Positions 24,163-33,427 of a stretch of DNA of 64,000 nt are shown piece by piece. The position numbers and the translations under genes were made by a program. Within the stretch, counting starts at the first letter, position 1. The number at the start of each line of letters is the position of its first letter. A model generated the notes under the pieces. The model was not told the origin of the DNA, did no database searches, and saw nothing but the letters and a program-made list of their open reading frames with translations. Source of the DNA: JAOUEA01 sp963797635 (lineage in GTDB: Bacteria; Actinomycetota; UBA4738; HRBIN12); NCBI GenBank assembly GCA_963797635.1, contig CAWCPZ010000010.1:434001-498000 (forward strand). Reading direction: 5' to 3'.

Positions 24163-24438
24163 TCAGCGCCTGCCGCCGCCACGACGGTTGTCGTCGCGGC
24201 GAGGACGGCGTTCGATGCGGATCTCGGGCCCCTGCTTGGGCAGGCGAGCCTTCATCGGGGCATGACCCGTGCGCTCGTACTTGACCATGATGTGGTCGGC
24301 GGCCTGACTGCGCTCCAACTCACGCCATCCGTTGGCCAGCAAGTGCTTGTGGCGGTTGGCGGCGGTCTTGCGCAGCTTGTCCGTGCCCGGAACGCGCACG
24401 TACAGGCGTTCGTGCAGGATCTCTCGGTAGTCAGCCAT
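24163..24438 (-). CDS. Small basic hypothetical protein (91 aa)
   Basis: Not recognised. It starts at ATG 24438 (MADYREILHERLYVRVPG). It is strongly basic, with KLRKTAANRHKHLL in the middle and an Arg-rich tail (RIERRPRRDDNRRGGGRR). The tail resembles RNA- or DNA-binding extensions. No signal peptide or membrane segment. A -10 box lies 8 nt upstream. It is divergent from the c-di-GMP gene at 24569. Nucleic-acid binding is inferred from charge only. Confidence 0.62.
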   Translation of the reverse strand: MADYREILHERLYVRVPGTDKLRKTAANRHKHLLANGWRELERSQAADHIMVKYERTGHAPMKARLPKQGPEIRIERRPRRDDNRRGGGRR

Positions 24439-24446
24439 CGCGGACA

Positions 24447-24452
24447 AGGGTA
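24447..24452 (-). promoter_or_regulatory. -10 box (TACCCT) for the small basic protein gene
   Basis: TACCCT on the minus strand ends 8 nt before the ATG at 24438; leaderless type. Confidence 0.35.
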
Positions 24453-24568
24453 GCAGGCGACCGACGCGTTTCGGTTCCCGAACGGTCGGCGCACCCTTCA
24501 CGACCTGCGGAAAAAGGCTTTGCCGCAACGTCAAGGCGCGGCCGGCAAGGGCCGATGACCAAGGCATC

Positions 24569-26851
24569 ATGGGGGCTTCTGCGCGGGGAGAGGCGGCACT
24601 GGCGACGGTCGCATCGGCCGTGGAAGCATTGCTGCTCAGTCAGGGCCGGATCGAGCGGCTGGATGAACTGGTCGCGGGCGTCGGCGCCGCCGTCGAGGTC
24701 GATCGAGCGTTCGTGTTCCAGAACGTGCGGTCCCCCGACGGTCGGCTGTGGATGGATCTGGTCGGGGAGTGGGACGCCGACGGGATCCGCCAGATCTTCG
24801 AGGATCCCGGCAACCACCTCCACCCGTACGCCCCCGACTTCTCCCGTCGCATCGACGTCTACGGCAAGGGAGAGCCGGTCGTCGGTCTCGTCAGCGACCT
24901 TCCCGAGCCGGAGCGCACCGTGCTTGCGGCCGAGGACGTCGTGTCCGTGGCCTCGGTGCCGATCATGGTGGGCACGGAATGGTGGGGCTTCCTGGGGTTC
25001 GACGACTGCTCTGAGGGACGGGTCTGGGACGAGGTGGACCTGGAGGCGTTGTGGACCACCGCACAGGCCCTGGGCGTGATGCTCCAGCGAGACCTGGACG
25101 AAGAGACGCGCCGGTTCAGCGAGGACCAGTTCCGATCGATGGTGGAGGAAGGCCCGGCGGTCGTCTACATCGACGGGCCGGACGAGGGCGCCTCCTCCAT
25201 CTACATCAGCCCCCAGATCGAGCGCGTGCTCGGCTACAGCCCGGACGAGTGGTACGCCGACCCCGACCTGTGGGGCAAGGTGCTGCACCCCGACGACCGC
25301 TCCCGCGCCCTCGCCGAGAACGAACGCCACAACGAAACGGGTGACCCGTTCGTGATGGAGTACCGCATGTTCCACAAGGACGGGCACGTGGTGTGGGTGC
25401 ACGACGAAGCCACGATGGTCCGGGACGACCGCGGGGTGCCCCGGTTCTCCCACGGCGTGATGATGGACATCTCCGCGCGCAAGCGCGCCGACGAGGACGT
25501 CGCGTTCCTCGCCTACCACGACGAACTCACCGGCCTGCCGAGCCGCTCGATGTTCGAGGAGCTGCTGACCCTGTCGATCGACCGGGCGAGCCGGCACGAC
25601 GGTGCGGTCGCGGCGGTGTGCGTCGACGTCGACGACTTCCGGTTGGTCAACGATTCGCTGGGCCATCAGGTGGGCGACCAGCTCCTGCGGATGGTGGCCG
25701 ACCGCTTGCGCGAAGCGACCCGTGAGACCGACCTGGTCGCACGGCGCGGCGGCGACCAGTTCCTGATGTTGATCGCGGACCTCGAGCGGGAATCGGCCGG
25801 TGACATGGACGCCGCCGTGGTGCGAGCCGAGGCCGCCGCCCAGCGCGTCCAGGAGGCGATGGCCGCACCGTTCATGGTGGGGGGCACCGAGCTCTACCTG
25901 TCGGTGAGCATGGGCATCAGCCTCTATCCACTCGACGGCGAGGATGCCAACACGCTCCACCGCAACGCCGAGGCCGCGATGTATGAATCGAAGAAGTCGG
26001 GGTCCTCGGGCTACGTGGTCTCTTCCCGCGGGGCGTTCGACTCCGCCGCCAAGCTCCAGTTCGTGACCCGCCTTCGCAAAGCGGTGGAGAGCCAGCGGTG
26101 GGCGCTGCACTACCAACCGATCCTGGAGTTGGACACCGGCCGCATGAAGGGCGTCGAAGCGCTGATCCGGTGGATCGAGCCCGACGGCACGATGGTGCCC
26201 CCCAACCAGTTCATCCCGCTCGCCGAGGAGCTGGGGCTGATCGAGCTGATCGGTGACTGGGTGGTGCGCGAACTCGTCTATCAGGCGCAGGCGTGGCGCG
26301 AGCTCGACATCGACCTGGAGATCGGTTTCAACCTCTCGCCTCGGCAGTTCTGGCAGCCCGACCTGTCCGACCGGATCCTGACCAGGATCCTGGACGGCGG
26401 CATCGAACCCGCCAAGGTGATGGTCGAGATCACCGAGACATCCGCGATGATGGACCCCGACCGTGCACAGGAGATCCTGTGGCAGCTCCACAGCGGCGGT
26501 CTGCAGATCGCGATCGACGACTTCGGCACGGGGTACTCCTCGTTGTCCCGGCTGCGCGAGATGCCGGTGAGCGTGCTGAAGATCGACCGCTCGTTCGTCA
26601 CCCACGTCGAGTCCGATCCGCAGTCGGCGAGCATCGTGACCGCGTTCCTCGAGCTGGCCCGCGGACTGGAGATGACCACCCTGGCCGAGGGCATCGAGCG
26701 GGAGGAAGAGTTCGCCTTCTTGAAGGAACGCGGCTGCCAGCTGGGGCAGGGCTTCCTGTTCAGCAAGCCGGTGCCGCCGGAGGAGATCATCGCCCTGGCC
26801 TTCGGCGGCGTGCCGCTCCCCAAGCCCGTCGGCGCCGACGCGGCTCGGTAG
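24569..26851 (+). CDS. GAF-PAS-GGDEF(degenerate)-EAL c-di-GMP protein
   Basis: A 760-residue cytoplasmic signalling protein. Order: GAF-like sensor (~8-175), PAS (~185-305, with EYRMFHKDGHVVWVHDE), GGDEF domain (~315-490) and EAL domain (~497-745). The cyclase signature reads RRGGDQF (GGDQF at 394-398): the catalytic Glu of GGDEF is Gln, so cyclase activity is doubtful and the domain may instead bind GTP and regulate. The EAL part keeps its residues (EALIRW at 530, ITETSAMMD, DDFGTGYSSL, KIDRSFV, EGIE), so the protein is probably a c-di-GMP phosphodiesterase. No membrane segment. It is closely related in layout to the protein at 30078-32357. Confidence 0.9.
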   Translation: MGASARGEAALATVASAVEALLLSQGRIERLDELVAGVGAAVEVDRAFVFQNVRSPDGRLWMDLVGEWDADGIRQIFEDPGNHLHPYAPDFSRRIDVYGKGEPVVGLVSDLPEPERTVLAAEDVVSVASVPIMVGTEWWGFLGFDDCSEGRVWDEVDLEALWTTAQALGVMLQRDLDEETRRFSEDQFRSMVEEGPAVVYIDGPDEGASSIYISPQIERVLGYSPDEWYADPDLWGKVLHPDDRSRALAENERHNETGDPFVMEYRMFHKDGHVVWVHDEATMVRDDRGVPRFSHGVMMDISARKRADEDVAFLAYHDELTGLPSRSMFEELLTLSIDRASRHDGAVAAVCVDVDDFRLVNDSLGHQVGDQLLRMVADRLREATRETDLVARRGGDQFLMLIADLERESAGDMDAAVVRAEAAAQRVQEAMAAPFMVGGTELYLSVSMGISLYPLDGEDANTLHRNAEAAMYESKKSGSSGYVVSSRGAFDSAAKLQFVTRLRKAVESQRWALHYQPILELDTGRMKGVEALIRWIEPDGTMVPPNQFIPLAEELGLIELIGDWVVRELVYQAQAWRELDIDLEIGFNLSPRQFWQPDLSDRILTRILDGGIEPAKVMVEITETSAMMDPDRAQEILWQLHSGGLQIAIDDFGTGYSSLSRLREMPVSVLKIDRSFVTHVESDPQSASIVTAFLELARGLEMTTLAEGIEREEEFAFLKERGCQLGQGFLFSKPVPPEEIIALAFGGVPLPKPVGADAAR

Positions 26852-26860
26852 GGCCGACGC

Positions 26861-28707
26861 TCAGCGCCCGGCGAGCCCGTCTCGCACCGCCGCGGCGATC
26901 GACGCCGCGTCGATCCCCGCCCATGCCCGCATCTGCTGTGCGCTGCCCGAGCCCGGCATGTCGGTGACCGCGAGCTTGACGACGGAACCGTTCATCGGCC
27001 CGGAGCCGGCGAGCGCGTCGAGGACGGCGTCCCCGATGCCCCCTTCGGTCCGGTGGTCCTCGGCGACGACGATCAGGCTCGTCTCGTCGAGGGCCCGGCG
27101 CACGGCAGCGGCGTCGATCGGCTTGACGCTGTAGACGTCGAGCACGCGAACGGTGATGCCGTCGGCGGCCAGCATGTCGGCGGCGGCGAGGCATTCGTGC
27201 ACGGTCACGCCGGCACCCACGAGGGTGGCGACATCGTCGCCGGTTCCGCGCAGGGTCTTCGATCCCCCGACGGGGAACTCCTCGTCGGCGCCGTACAGCA
27301 CCGGTGTGGCCTCGCGCGTGGTGCGCAGGTAGGAGATGCCCTCCAGATCGCACATCGTGGTGACGAGCCTGATCGTGGCGTTGCCGTCGGCGGGATAGAG
27401 CACCGTCGAGGAGTGCAGCGCCCGCATCAACGAGAGGTCCTCGACCGCCATCTGCGACGGGCCGTCTTCCCCGATCGAGACGCCGGCGTGCGAGCCGCAC
27501 AGACGGAGGTTCGCGCGGCTGATCGCCCCCATGCGCACGAAGTCGGCGGCCCGTGACAGGAACGCGCCGAACGTGGCGGCGAACGCCGTCTTGCCGAGCG
27601 CCTGCATGCCGGTCTGGGCGCCCACGACGCACTGTTCGGCGATGTACATCTGGAAGAACCGCTCGGGCGCGACCGCCTCGAAGTCCTCGGTGTGCGTGGA
27701 GTTGCCGACCTCGCCGTCGAGCACCACCACGTCCGGGCGATGGCCGGCGAGCCACGCCAACGCTTCCCCGAACGCCTTCCTGGTGGGGATGGGCTCGGTG
27801 TAGACGGGCGCAGGCGCGGCGTGGAGCTCGCCCAGCACCAGCGGCTTGAGATCTTCGGGACCGATGGGCGTGATCGTGAGCGAGCGGATGCCACCCAGTT
27901 CCTCGATCGCGGCGCCTTCCTTGTCGGCGGGCACCGCCTTGCCGTGCCACCCCTCCTGGTTGGCGAGGAACGAGACGCCGTGGCCCTTCTCGGTCCGCGC
28001 GATGATCAGCGTGGGCTTGTCGGCGGCGCTGGCCTCCGTGTAGGCCGCATCGATCGAGGTGACGTCGTGGCCGTCGATCTCGATCGAGTGCCAGCCGAAG
28101 GCCTGCGCACGCTGGGCGAACAGGTCGGCATGCCACTCGTGCATCGTGGGGCCGCGCTGGCCGAGCCGGTTGAGGTCGAGGATGCCGATGAGGTTGTCCA
28201 CCTGATGGAAGGAGGCGGCTTCCATGGCCTCCCAGACCGAACCCTCGGCGATCTCGGAGTCACCCATCAACACCCATGTGCGGCCCGGCAGGCCGTCGAG
28301 CCTCATGGACAGCGACATGCCCAGGCCCACCGCGAGGCCCTTGGCCCAGCGAGCCGCTCGCCACATCGATCCAGGGGAGCTCGGCCACCGGGGCGGGGTG
28401 ACCCTGGATCGGCGACCCGAACTCGCGCAGCGTCATCAGCTGCTCGTCGTCGATCGCGCCGATCGCCTTCAGCACCGAGTACAGCGCCGGGAGCGGCGTG
28501 ACCCTTCGACATGATGAACCGGTCGTTGGCCGGCGACTTGGGATCGCCGACGTCGTAGCGGAGGTGGTCGGCGTACAACACGGAGAGCAGGTGGGCGCTC
28601 GACATGGACGAGGTGGGATGCCCGGAGCCCGCGCGGGTGGTGCAGCGGATGCTGTCCACCGCGATCTGCGCCGCCAGGTCGTTCCACAGCTGGATTCGAT
28701 CGTCCAT
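26861..28707 (-). CDS. tkt: Transketolase (two frame changes)
   Basis: Thiamine-diphosphate enzyme of the pentose phosphate pathway that moves two-carbon units between sugar phosphates. It starts at ATG 28707 (MDDRIQLWNDLAAQIAVDS), runs to RFIMSKGHAAP, changes frame near 28505 (LYSVLKAIGAIDDEQ...GSLGQG), and changes again near 28370 into the long frame ending at 26861. Pieced together it is about 615 residues, typical of transketolase. The TPP site is GDSEIAEGSVWEA...LIGILDLN, and the second-half motif is GEDGPSQM. No stop codons lie in the joined reading, so indels are likely. Ends 9 nt from the convergent c-di-GMP gene. Confidence 0.85.
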
Positions 28708-28837
28708 GGGTCCCCTCGTCGGTCGTGGTCGGGCCGGTTCGGCAAAGCGTACCGCCCTCAGGTCTGACCCGCGGTCCCGTCGTCGCCAGCTGCCCCACGT
28801 CGAGCCTTCGACGGGGCCTTCGGGCGCTGAGAACGGG

Positions 28838-28843
28838 TACGCT
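28838..28843 (+). promoter_or_regulatory. -10 box (TACGCT) for the DEAD-box helicase gene
   Basis: TACGCT ends 9 nt before the ATG at 28853; supports this start over in-frame codons upstream that would run into the divergent transketolase gene. Confidence 0.4.
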
Positions 28844-28852
28844 CGATGGCGT

Positions 28853-30058
28853 ATGACCACCCACGATCCGTCCTTCGAAGCCCTCGGCGTGTCCGACGCC
28901 GTCATCGAGACCCTCGCGGCGCGGGGCATCCACGCACCGTTCCCGATCCAGCAGATGGTGATCGAGGATGCCACCGAAGGCCGCGACACCCTCGCCAAGT
29001 CCAAGACCGGCTCGGGCAAGACCCTGGGGTTCGCGATCCCGATCGTGGAGCAGCTCGACCCCGACGCGACGTCGCGTCCGCTGGCGCTGGTGCTGGTGCC
29101 CACGCGCGAGCTCGCCACCCAGGTGAAGGAGGACTTCACCGACATCGCGAAGGCCAAGCACCTCCGCGTGAAGGCGGTCTACGGCGGCACCAACGTGAAG
29201 GAGCAGGCCAAAGGCGTCGAGCAGGCCCACATCCTGATCGCCACGCCGGGCCGGCTGGACGACCTGGTGGAACGGCGCATGGTGTTCCTCAAGCACGTGC
29301 AGATCTTCGTGCTCGACGAAGCCGACCGCATGCTCGACATGGGCTTCCAGCCGCAGGTCGACCGGATCGTTCGCCATCTGCCGAAGGATCGGCAGACGAT
29401 GTTCTTCTCCGCGACGCTCGACGGCGCGGTGGGCCGGATCGCCGAGGTCTACACCCGCAACCCGGTTCGTCACGAGATCGAGTCCGACTCCCAGACGGTC
29501 GATGAGGCCGACCACCGCTTCGTCGCGGTCGATCGGACCGCCAAGCTGCAGACCCTGATCGACCTCGCGCACGAGGAGGAGCAGACCGGTCTCACGTTGG
29601 TGTTCGTCAACACGAAGCGTCATGTGGAGACGCTGGCTCGCCAGCTGCGGAACGAGGGCGTTCCCACGGTGACGATGCACGGCGACATGACCCAGCAGGC
29701 ACGCGAACGCGCGCTCCAGCGATTCGAGGACAAACACGTGGGCGTGCTGATCGCCACCGACGTCGCGGCGCGTGGCCTGGACCTCGACGACATCACGCTG
29801 GTCGTGAACTACGACCCGCCCCAGGACGACAAGGGCTACGTGCACCGCGTGGGCCGCACGGCGCGCGCCGGCAGGGCGGGCGTGAGCGTCACCTTCGTCA
29901 CGCCCGATCAGCTCGGCGACGTGAGCCGCATGGCCGCCCGCCTCGATCTGCACGAAGAGTTCGAGCAGGACGGCATGAAGGTGGCACCGCCGAGGACCGT
30001 GTTCAGCGGGAGCTCACGGGGTCGCCGCAGCGGGTTGCGGGCGCGGAAGAAGCGTTAG
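28853..30058 (+). CDS. DEAD-box ATP-dependent RNA helicase
   Basis: A 401-residue minimal DEAD-box helicase (RhlE-like size). Motifs in order: Q motif PFPIQQM, motif I AKSKTGSGKT, PTRELA, TPGR, DEAD (VLDEADRMLDMGF), SAT (FFSATLD), VFVNTK, TDVAARGLD and HRVGRTARAG. The C-terminus is short and basic (SSRGRRSGLRARKKR), likely for RNA contact. It unwinds RNA in ribosome assembly, decay or cold adaptation. Divergent from transketolase and convergent with the next c-di-GMP gene, so it is a single-gene unit. Confidence 0.93.
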   Translation: MTTHDPSFEALGVSDAVIETLAARGIHAPFPIQQMVIEDATEGRDTLAKSKTGSGKTLGFAIPIVEQLDPDATSRPLALVLVPTRELATQVKEDFTDIAKAKHLRVKAVYGGTNVKEQAKGVEQAHILIATPGRLDDLVERRMVFLKHVQIFVLDEADRMLDMGFQPQVDRIVRHLPKDRQTMFFSATLDGAVGRIAEVYTRNPVRHEIESDSQTVDEADHRFVAVDRTAKLQTLIDLAHEEEQTGLTLVFVNTKRHVETLARQLRNEGVPTVTMHGDMTQQARERALQRFEDKHVGVLIATDVAARGLDLDDITLVVNYDPPQDDKGYVHRVGRTARAGRAGVSVTFVTPDQLGDVSRMAARLDLHEEFEQDGMKVAPPRTVFSGSSRGRRSGLRARKKR

Positions 30059-30077
30059 CGCCGGCCGTTCGTTCGGC

Positions 30078-32357
30078 TCAGCCCGCGCCGCCGTCCAGCA
30101 CCTGGAGACCCGAGCGACGGTGCATCGCCAGGATCTCGGGCGCCGGAACGGGCCGGGAGAAGAAGTACCCCTGACCGTAGGTGCAGTGGCGAGAAGCCAG
30201 GAAGCGCCATTCGCCCTCGGTCTCGATGCCTTCGGCGAGCGGGGTCATGCCCAGGTTCTCGGCCAGGGAGATCATCGCGCTCACCATGCTCGCCGACTCG
30301 CGGTCCTTGTCGACGTCGCGGACGAACGACCGATCGATCTTCAGGATGTCGACGGGCATGTGCTTGAGCCTCGCCAGCGAGGAGTAGCCGGTGCCGAAGT
30401 CGTCGATCGCGAGCTTGAGCCCCCGGTCGTGGATCGCCGTGAGCAGCTCCACCGTGCGGTCGGGGTCGGTCATGGCCGTCGACTCGGTGATCTCCACCGT
30501 CACGCGCGTCGGGTCCATGCCGGCGACGACGATGGGCGAGACGATCTTGTCGACCAGCTCGGGCTGCCAGAGCTGGCGCGGTGACAGGTTGAACCCGATC
30601 TCCAGCGTCAGGCCCTCGGCCCGCCACTGCGCGTCCTGGCGGCAGATCTCCTCGACCACCCAGTCGCCGATCGCTTCGATCAGCCCCATCTCCTCGGCCA
30701 GCGGGATGAACTCGCCCGGCGGCACGAGCCCGCCGTTGGGCTCGGGCCAGCGGATCAACGCCTCGACGCCGTACATGTCGCCGCTGTCGAGTTCGATCAA
30801 CGGCTGGTAGTGCAGCGTCCACTGCTTGAGCTCGACCGCCTTGCGGAGCCTGGTGGACATCGACAGCCGGCTCATCGCGTCGGCGTCGCGGTCGGAGTGC
30901 ACCAGGTAGCCGCCCGGGCCCGACTTCTTGCTGATGAACATGGCGGTGTCGGCGTTGCTGAGCAGGCCGGCGGGATCCTTCGCGTCGAGCGGGAACACGC
31001 TGATCCCCTGGCTCGCGGTGACGTAGAGCTCGGTGCCCGCGATCTCGAACGGCGCCTTGAGCGCTTCCTGCACGCGGACCGCGACGGATTCCGCGGCGAT
31101 CGTGGCGCCGTCGGTGCCGCCGGGCACCGGAGGGGTGAGGTCGAGGTCGCCCAGCAGCAGCAGGAACTCGTCGCCTCCGGGCCGGGCCACGAGGTCGGTG
31201 TCGCGCGTCGCTTCTCGGAGGCGGTCGGCCAGGAGCACGATGAGCTGGTCGCCGATGTCGTGGCCGAGCGAATCGTTCACCAGCTTGAAGTCGTCGAGGT
31301 CCACGGACACCACCGCGACGCCGAGGTCGTTGCGCCGGGCGCGCGCCATCGTGAGCTCGAGCAGCTCGTCGAACATCGCCCGGTTCGACAGGCCGGTGAG
31401 CTTGTCGTGGTAGGCGAGGTAGGCGATCTGTGCCTCGGCGGCCTTGCGTTCGGTGATGTCCAACATCACGCCCTGGATGAACTGGGGGCGGCCCTCGCCG
31501 TCCGGCAGCACGATCGCCGAGTCGCGGAACCAGACGATGCTCCCGTCCTTGGCGACCAGGCGGTACTCGAACACGAACGGTTCTCCGGATTCGCGTCCGC
31601 GCAGGTAGGTCTCGACGGCGCCGTCCCGGTCGTCGGGATGCAGCATCGAGGTCCAGAGGTCGGGATCGGTCATGTAGTCGTGCTGGGTGTAGCCCAGCAA
31701 CGGTTCGATCTGCGGGCTCACGTACGTGGTGGTCATGCGCTCGTCGGCTTCGTCGATGTAGACGATCGCCGGGATCTGTTCGACGAGCGCCCCGAACTTC
31801 GTCTGCACCTCCTGCAGGTCGCGCTGAGCCAGCGCGAACTCCGAGACGTCGAGCATCAGGCCGAGCCAGTAGACGGGTTCGCCGACCTCGTCGCGGATCA
31901 GGACGCAGTCCTCGCGGATCCACAGCATCCGGCCGTCCCGGTGGAAGGCGCGGTATTCGATCCGGAAGGGCTCGCCGAACTCCGCGGCGTGCCTGCTGAC
32001 CTCGACGACCCGCTCACGATCGTCCGGGTGGATCGCGTCCTCCCACACACCGGCACGGGCGAGCCATTCCTCGCGCGGGATGCCCAGGGTCGTTTCGATG
32101 GACGGGCTGACATCCACCATCTGGGATCCGGTCCCCAGGCCGTCGATGTAGATCACGGCGGGGAGCTGGTCGACCAGGGCCCGGTAGCGAAGCTCCAGGT
32201 CGCGCAGGCGCTCGGCCGCATCGAACGGGGTGTCGTCGCTGGATCCGGATGGAGGGAAGAAACCGCTCAGGGCGGTCAGCGCTTCGGGTCCAACGGCCTC
32301 GAGGTCATCCTGGTTCAAGGGGGCTCCGTCGTGATTCGGGGAAGTCCCCCCATTCAT
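30078..32357 (-). CDS. PAS-PAS-GGDEF-EAL c-di-GMP protein with intact active sites
   Basis: A 759-residue cytoplasmic protein. Two PAS domains (~52-172 and ~182-304, each with a Y-x3-D-G-x-x-x-W type block), then GGDEF (ARPGGDEFLL, GGDEF at 394-398) and EAL (EALIRW at 532, ITESTAMTD, DDFGTGYSSL, KIDRSFV, EGIE). Both catalytic sites look intact, so it may both make and break c-di-GMP under PAS control. GGDEF and EAL sit at nearly the same residue numbers as in the 24569 protein, and large parts align without gaps, so the two are paralogues with different sensors and a changed cyclase site in the other copy. Confidence 0.92.
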   Translation of the reverse strand: MNGGTSPNHDGAPLNQDDLEAVGPEALTALSGFFPPSGSSDDTPFDAAERLRDLELRYRALVDQLPAVIYIDGLGTGSQMVDVSPSIETTLGIPREEWLARAGVWEDAIHPDDRERVVEVSRHAAEFGEPFRIEYRAFHRDGRMLWIREDCVLIRDEVGEPVYWLGLMLDVSEFALAQRDLQEVQTKFGALVEQIPAIVYIDEADERMTTTYVSPQIEPLLGYTQHDYMTDPDLWTSMLHPDDRDGAVETYLRGRESGEPFVFEYRLVAKDGSIVWFRDSAIVLPDGEGRPQFIQGVMLDITERKAAEAQIAYLAYHDKLTGLSNRAMFDELLELTMARARRNDLGVAVVSVDLDDFKLVNDSLGHDIGDQLIVLLADRLREATRDTDLVARPGGDEFLLLLGDLDLTPPVPGGTDGATIAAESVAVRVQEALKAPFEIAGTELYVTASQGISVFPLDAKDPAGLLSNADTAMFISKKSGPGGYLVHSDRDADAMSRLSMSTRLRKAVELKQWTLHYQPLIELDSGDMYGVEALIRWPEPNGGLVPPGEFIPLAEEMGLIEAIGDWVVEEICRQDAQWRAEGLTLEIGFNLSPRQLWQPELVDKIVSPIVVAGMDPTRVTVEITESTAMTDPDRTVELLTAIHDRGLKLAIDDFGTGYSSLARLKHMPVDILKIDRSFVRDVDKDRESASMVSAMISLAENLGMTPLAEGIETEGEWRFLASRHCTYGQGYFFSRPVPAPEILAMHRRSGLQVLDGGAG

Positions 32358-32459
32358 CGGCTCCGCTGCAGCCGTTCTTGAACAGGTTGCGGAAACGGTT
32401 TGTCAGCAGGCCTCACACCGCATCGACCGGTCGACGTCCATGCGGCGAACGGTCGACCG

Positions 32460-33335
32460 TCAACAGCCTCGTTCGTCGGGAAGGAGCGGCCGGAACCGCA
32501 GGCTCCATCGTCGTCCGTCGCTGGTCCACGGGGTGAGTTGGTTGGCGCCTTCGGCGAGGGGTTCGAGCGTCTGGGTCCAGTCTTCGCCCGTGACCGTTCC
32601 GCAGCGATACCCGCTCACCGCATCGTCGCGGCCGAACGACGCGAGGGATGGTTCCAGCGGCCATGCGACCGGTGATTGGGCCAGATCCTGTTCCCCTTGG
32701 TAGTCGGCCACGTAGACGCGAGCGCCGGCGGCCGCGTAGGGGACGGGCTCGCCCTGCACCGAACCGTCGGGAAGCCACGAGGGCAGGTCCATGAGGTCCT
32801 CGACCAGCCCGTTGAGGGCCACGCGCGCCTCCCACTCCTCCTTGCTCATCGTCGGCGGCCGGTCCTGCAGCGCCATCAGGGCGTAGACCCGGACCGTGGT
32901 GTCGACGCCGTCGGCATGGAGCGTGAAGACCGTGTCGGGAGCGTCGGCGATCGCGACGCTGCCCATGTCGGTGAGGTCGCCGGCCGAGTCCAGGCCGGCG
33001 TCGATCGCCGCGGCCACGATCGCATCCACCCCTGCGCTATCGACCGTCTGGCTCTGGAGCGAGGGCAGCGCCGGCGGCGGATAGATCTCGATCATCGGAC
33101 CGGTGGTCACGATCGTGCCGTCGCCGTACAGCGAGAACGTCGGCATGTTGGTGAGTTGGTAGTCGACCGGGGTGAACCCGCCTTCGGTGGCGACCCGGAG
33201 CACCAGGGTGGTGCCGTCTTGATCGACGGGTGGGGTCGTGGAGCGGGATCCCGCGCCGGTGTCCGCGGCATCGGCGCACGCGGCACCCACGAGGGCCAGG
33301 AGCGCTGCGGCAGCGGCGATCGACGTGCGAGTCAT
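32460..33335 (-). CDS. Hypothetical lipoprotein (291 aa)
   Basis: Exported protein with a lipobox (LVGAACAD, Cys near residue 20), then a Thr/Asp linker and a beta-rich domain (TLVLRVATEGGFTPVDYQLT, TFSLYGDGTIVTTGP). This GGF...Y-x-DG pattern occurs in many unnamed actinobacterial lipoproteins. The C-terminus carries two Cys (YRCGTVTG and the last residue GC) that could form a disulfide. No enzyme motif. Divergent from tdh with 92 nt between. Outer face of the membrane is the expected site; function unknown. Confidence 0.75.
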   Translation of the reverse strand: MTRTSIAAAAALLALVGAACADAADTGAGSRSTTPPVDQDGTTLVLRVATEGGFTPVDYQLTNMPTFSLYGDGTIVTTGPMIEIYPPPALPSLQSQTVDSAGVDAIVAAAIDAGLDSAGDLTDMGSVAIADAPDTVFTLHADGVDTTVRVYALMALQDRPPTMSKEEWEARVALNGLVEDLMDLPSWLPDGSVQGEPVPYAAAGARVYVADYQGEQDLAQSPVAWPLEPSLASFGRDDAVSGYRCGTVTGEDWTQTLEPLAEGANQLTPWTSDGRRWSLRFRPLLPDERGC

Positions 33336-33414
33336 GGCGGGGTCCTTTCGCGTCGGGCGAGCGTGTCATGGCTCGGACGTTCGTTCCAGGAGCGTGGGTT
33401 CCCGATGCACCGGG

Positions 33415-33420
33415 TAGGCT
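33415..33420 (+). promoter_or_regulatory. -10 box (TAGGCT) for the tdh-kbl operon
   Basis: TAGGCT ends 7 nt before the ATG at 33428; leaderless type. No glycine-riboswitch-like structure was recognised in the 92-nt gap. Confidence 0.45.
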
Positions 33421-33427
33421 TCGCGCG

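Noticed and set aside
24431..26605. Long minus-strand open frame (724 codons) opposite the GAF-PAS-GGDEF-EAL gene
   Set aside because: Shadow of a real gene: no domain pattern, and the plus strand holds every GGDEF/EAL motif.
33336..33427. Possible glycine riboswitch before tdh-kbl
   Set aside because: The gap is too short for a tandem aptamer and the conserved glycine-aptamer core was not found; a leaderless -10 box is there instead.
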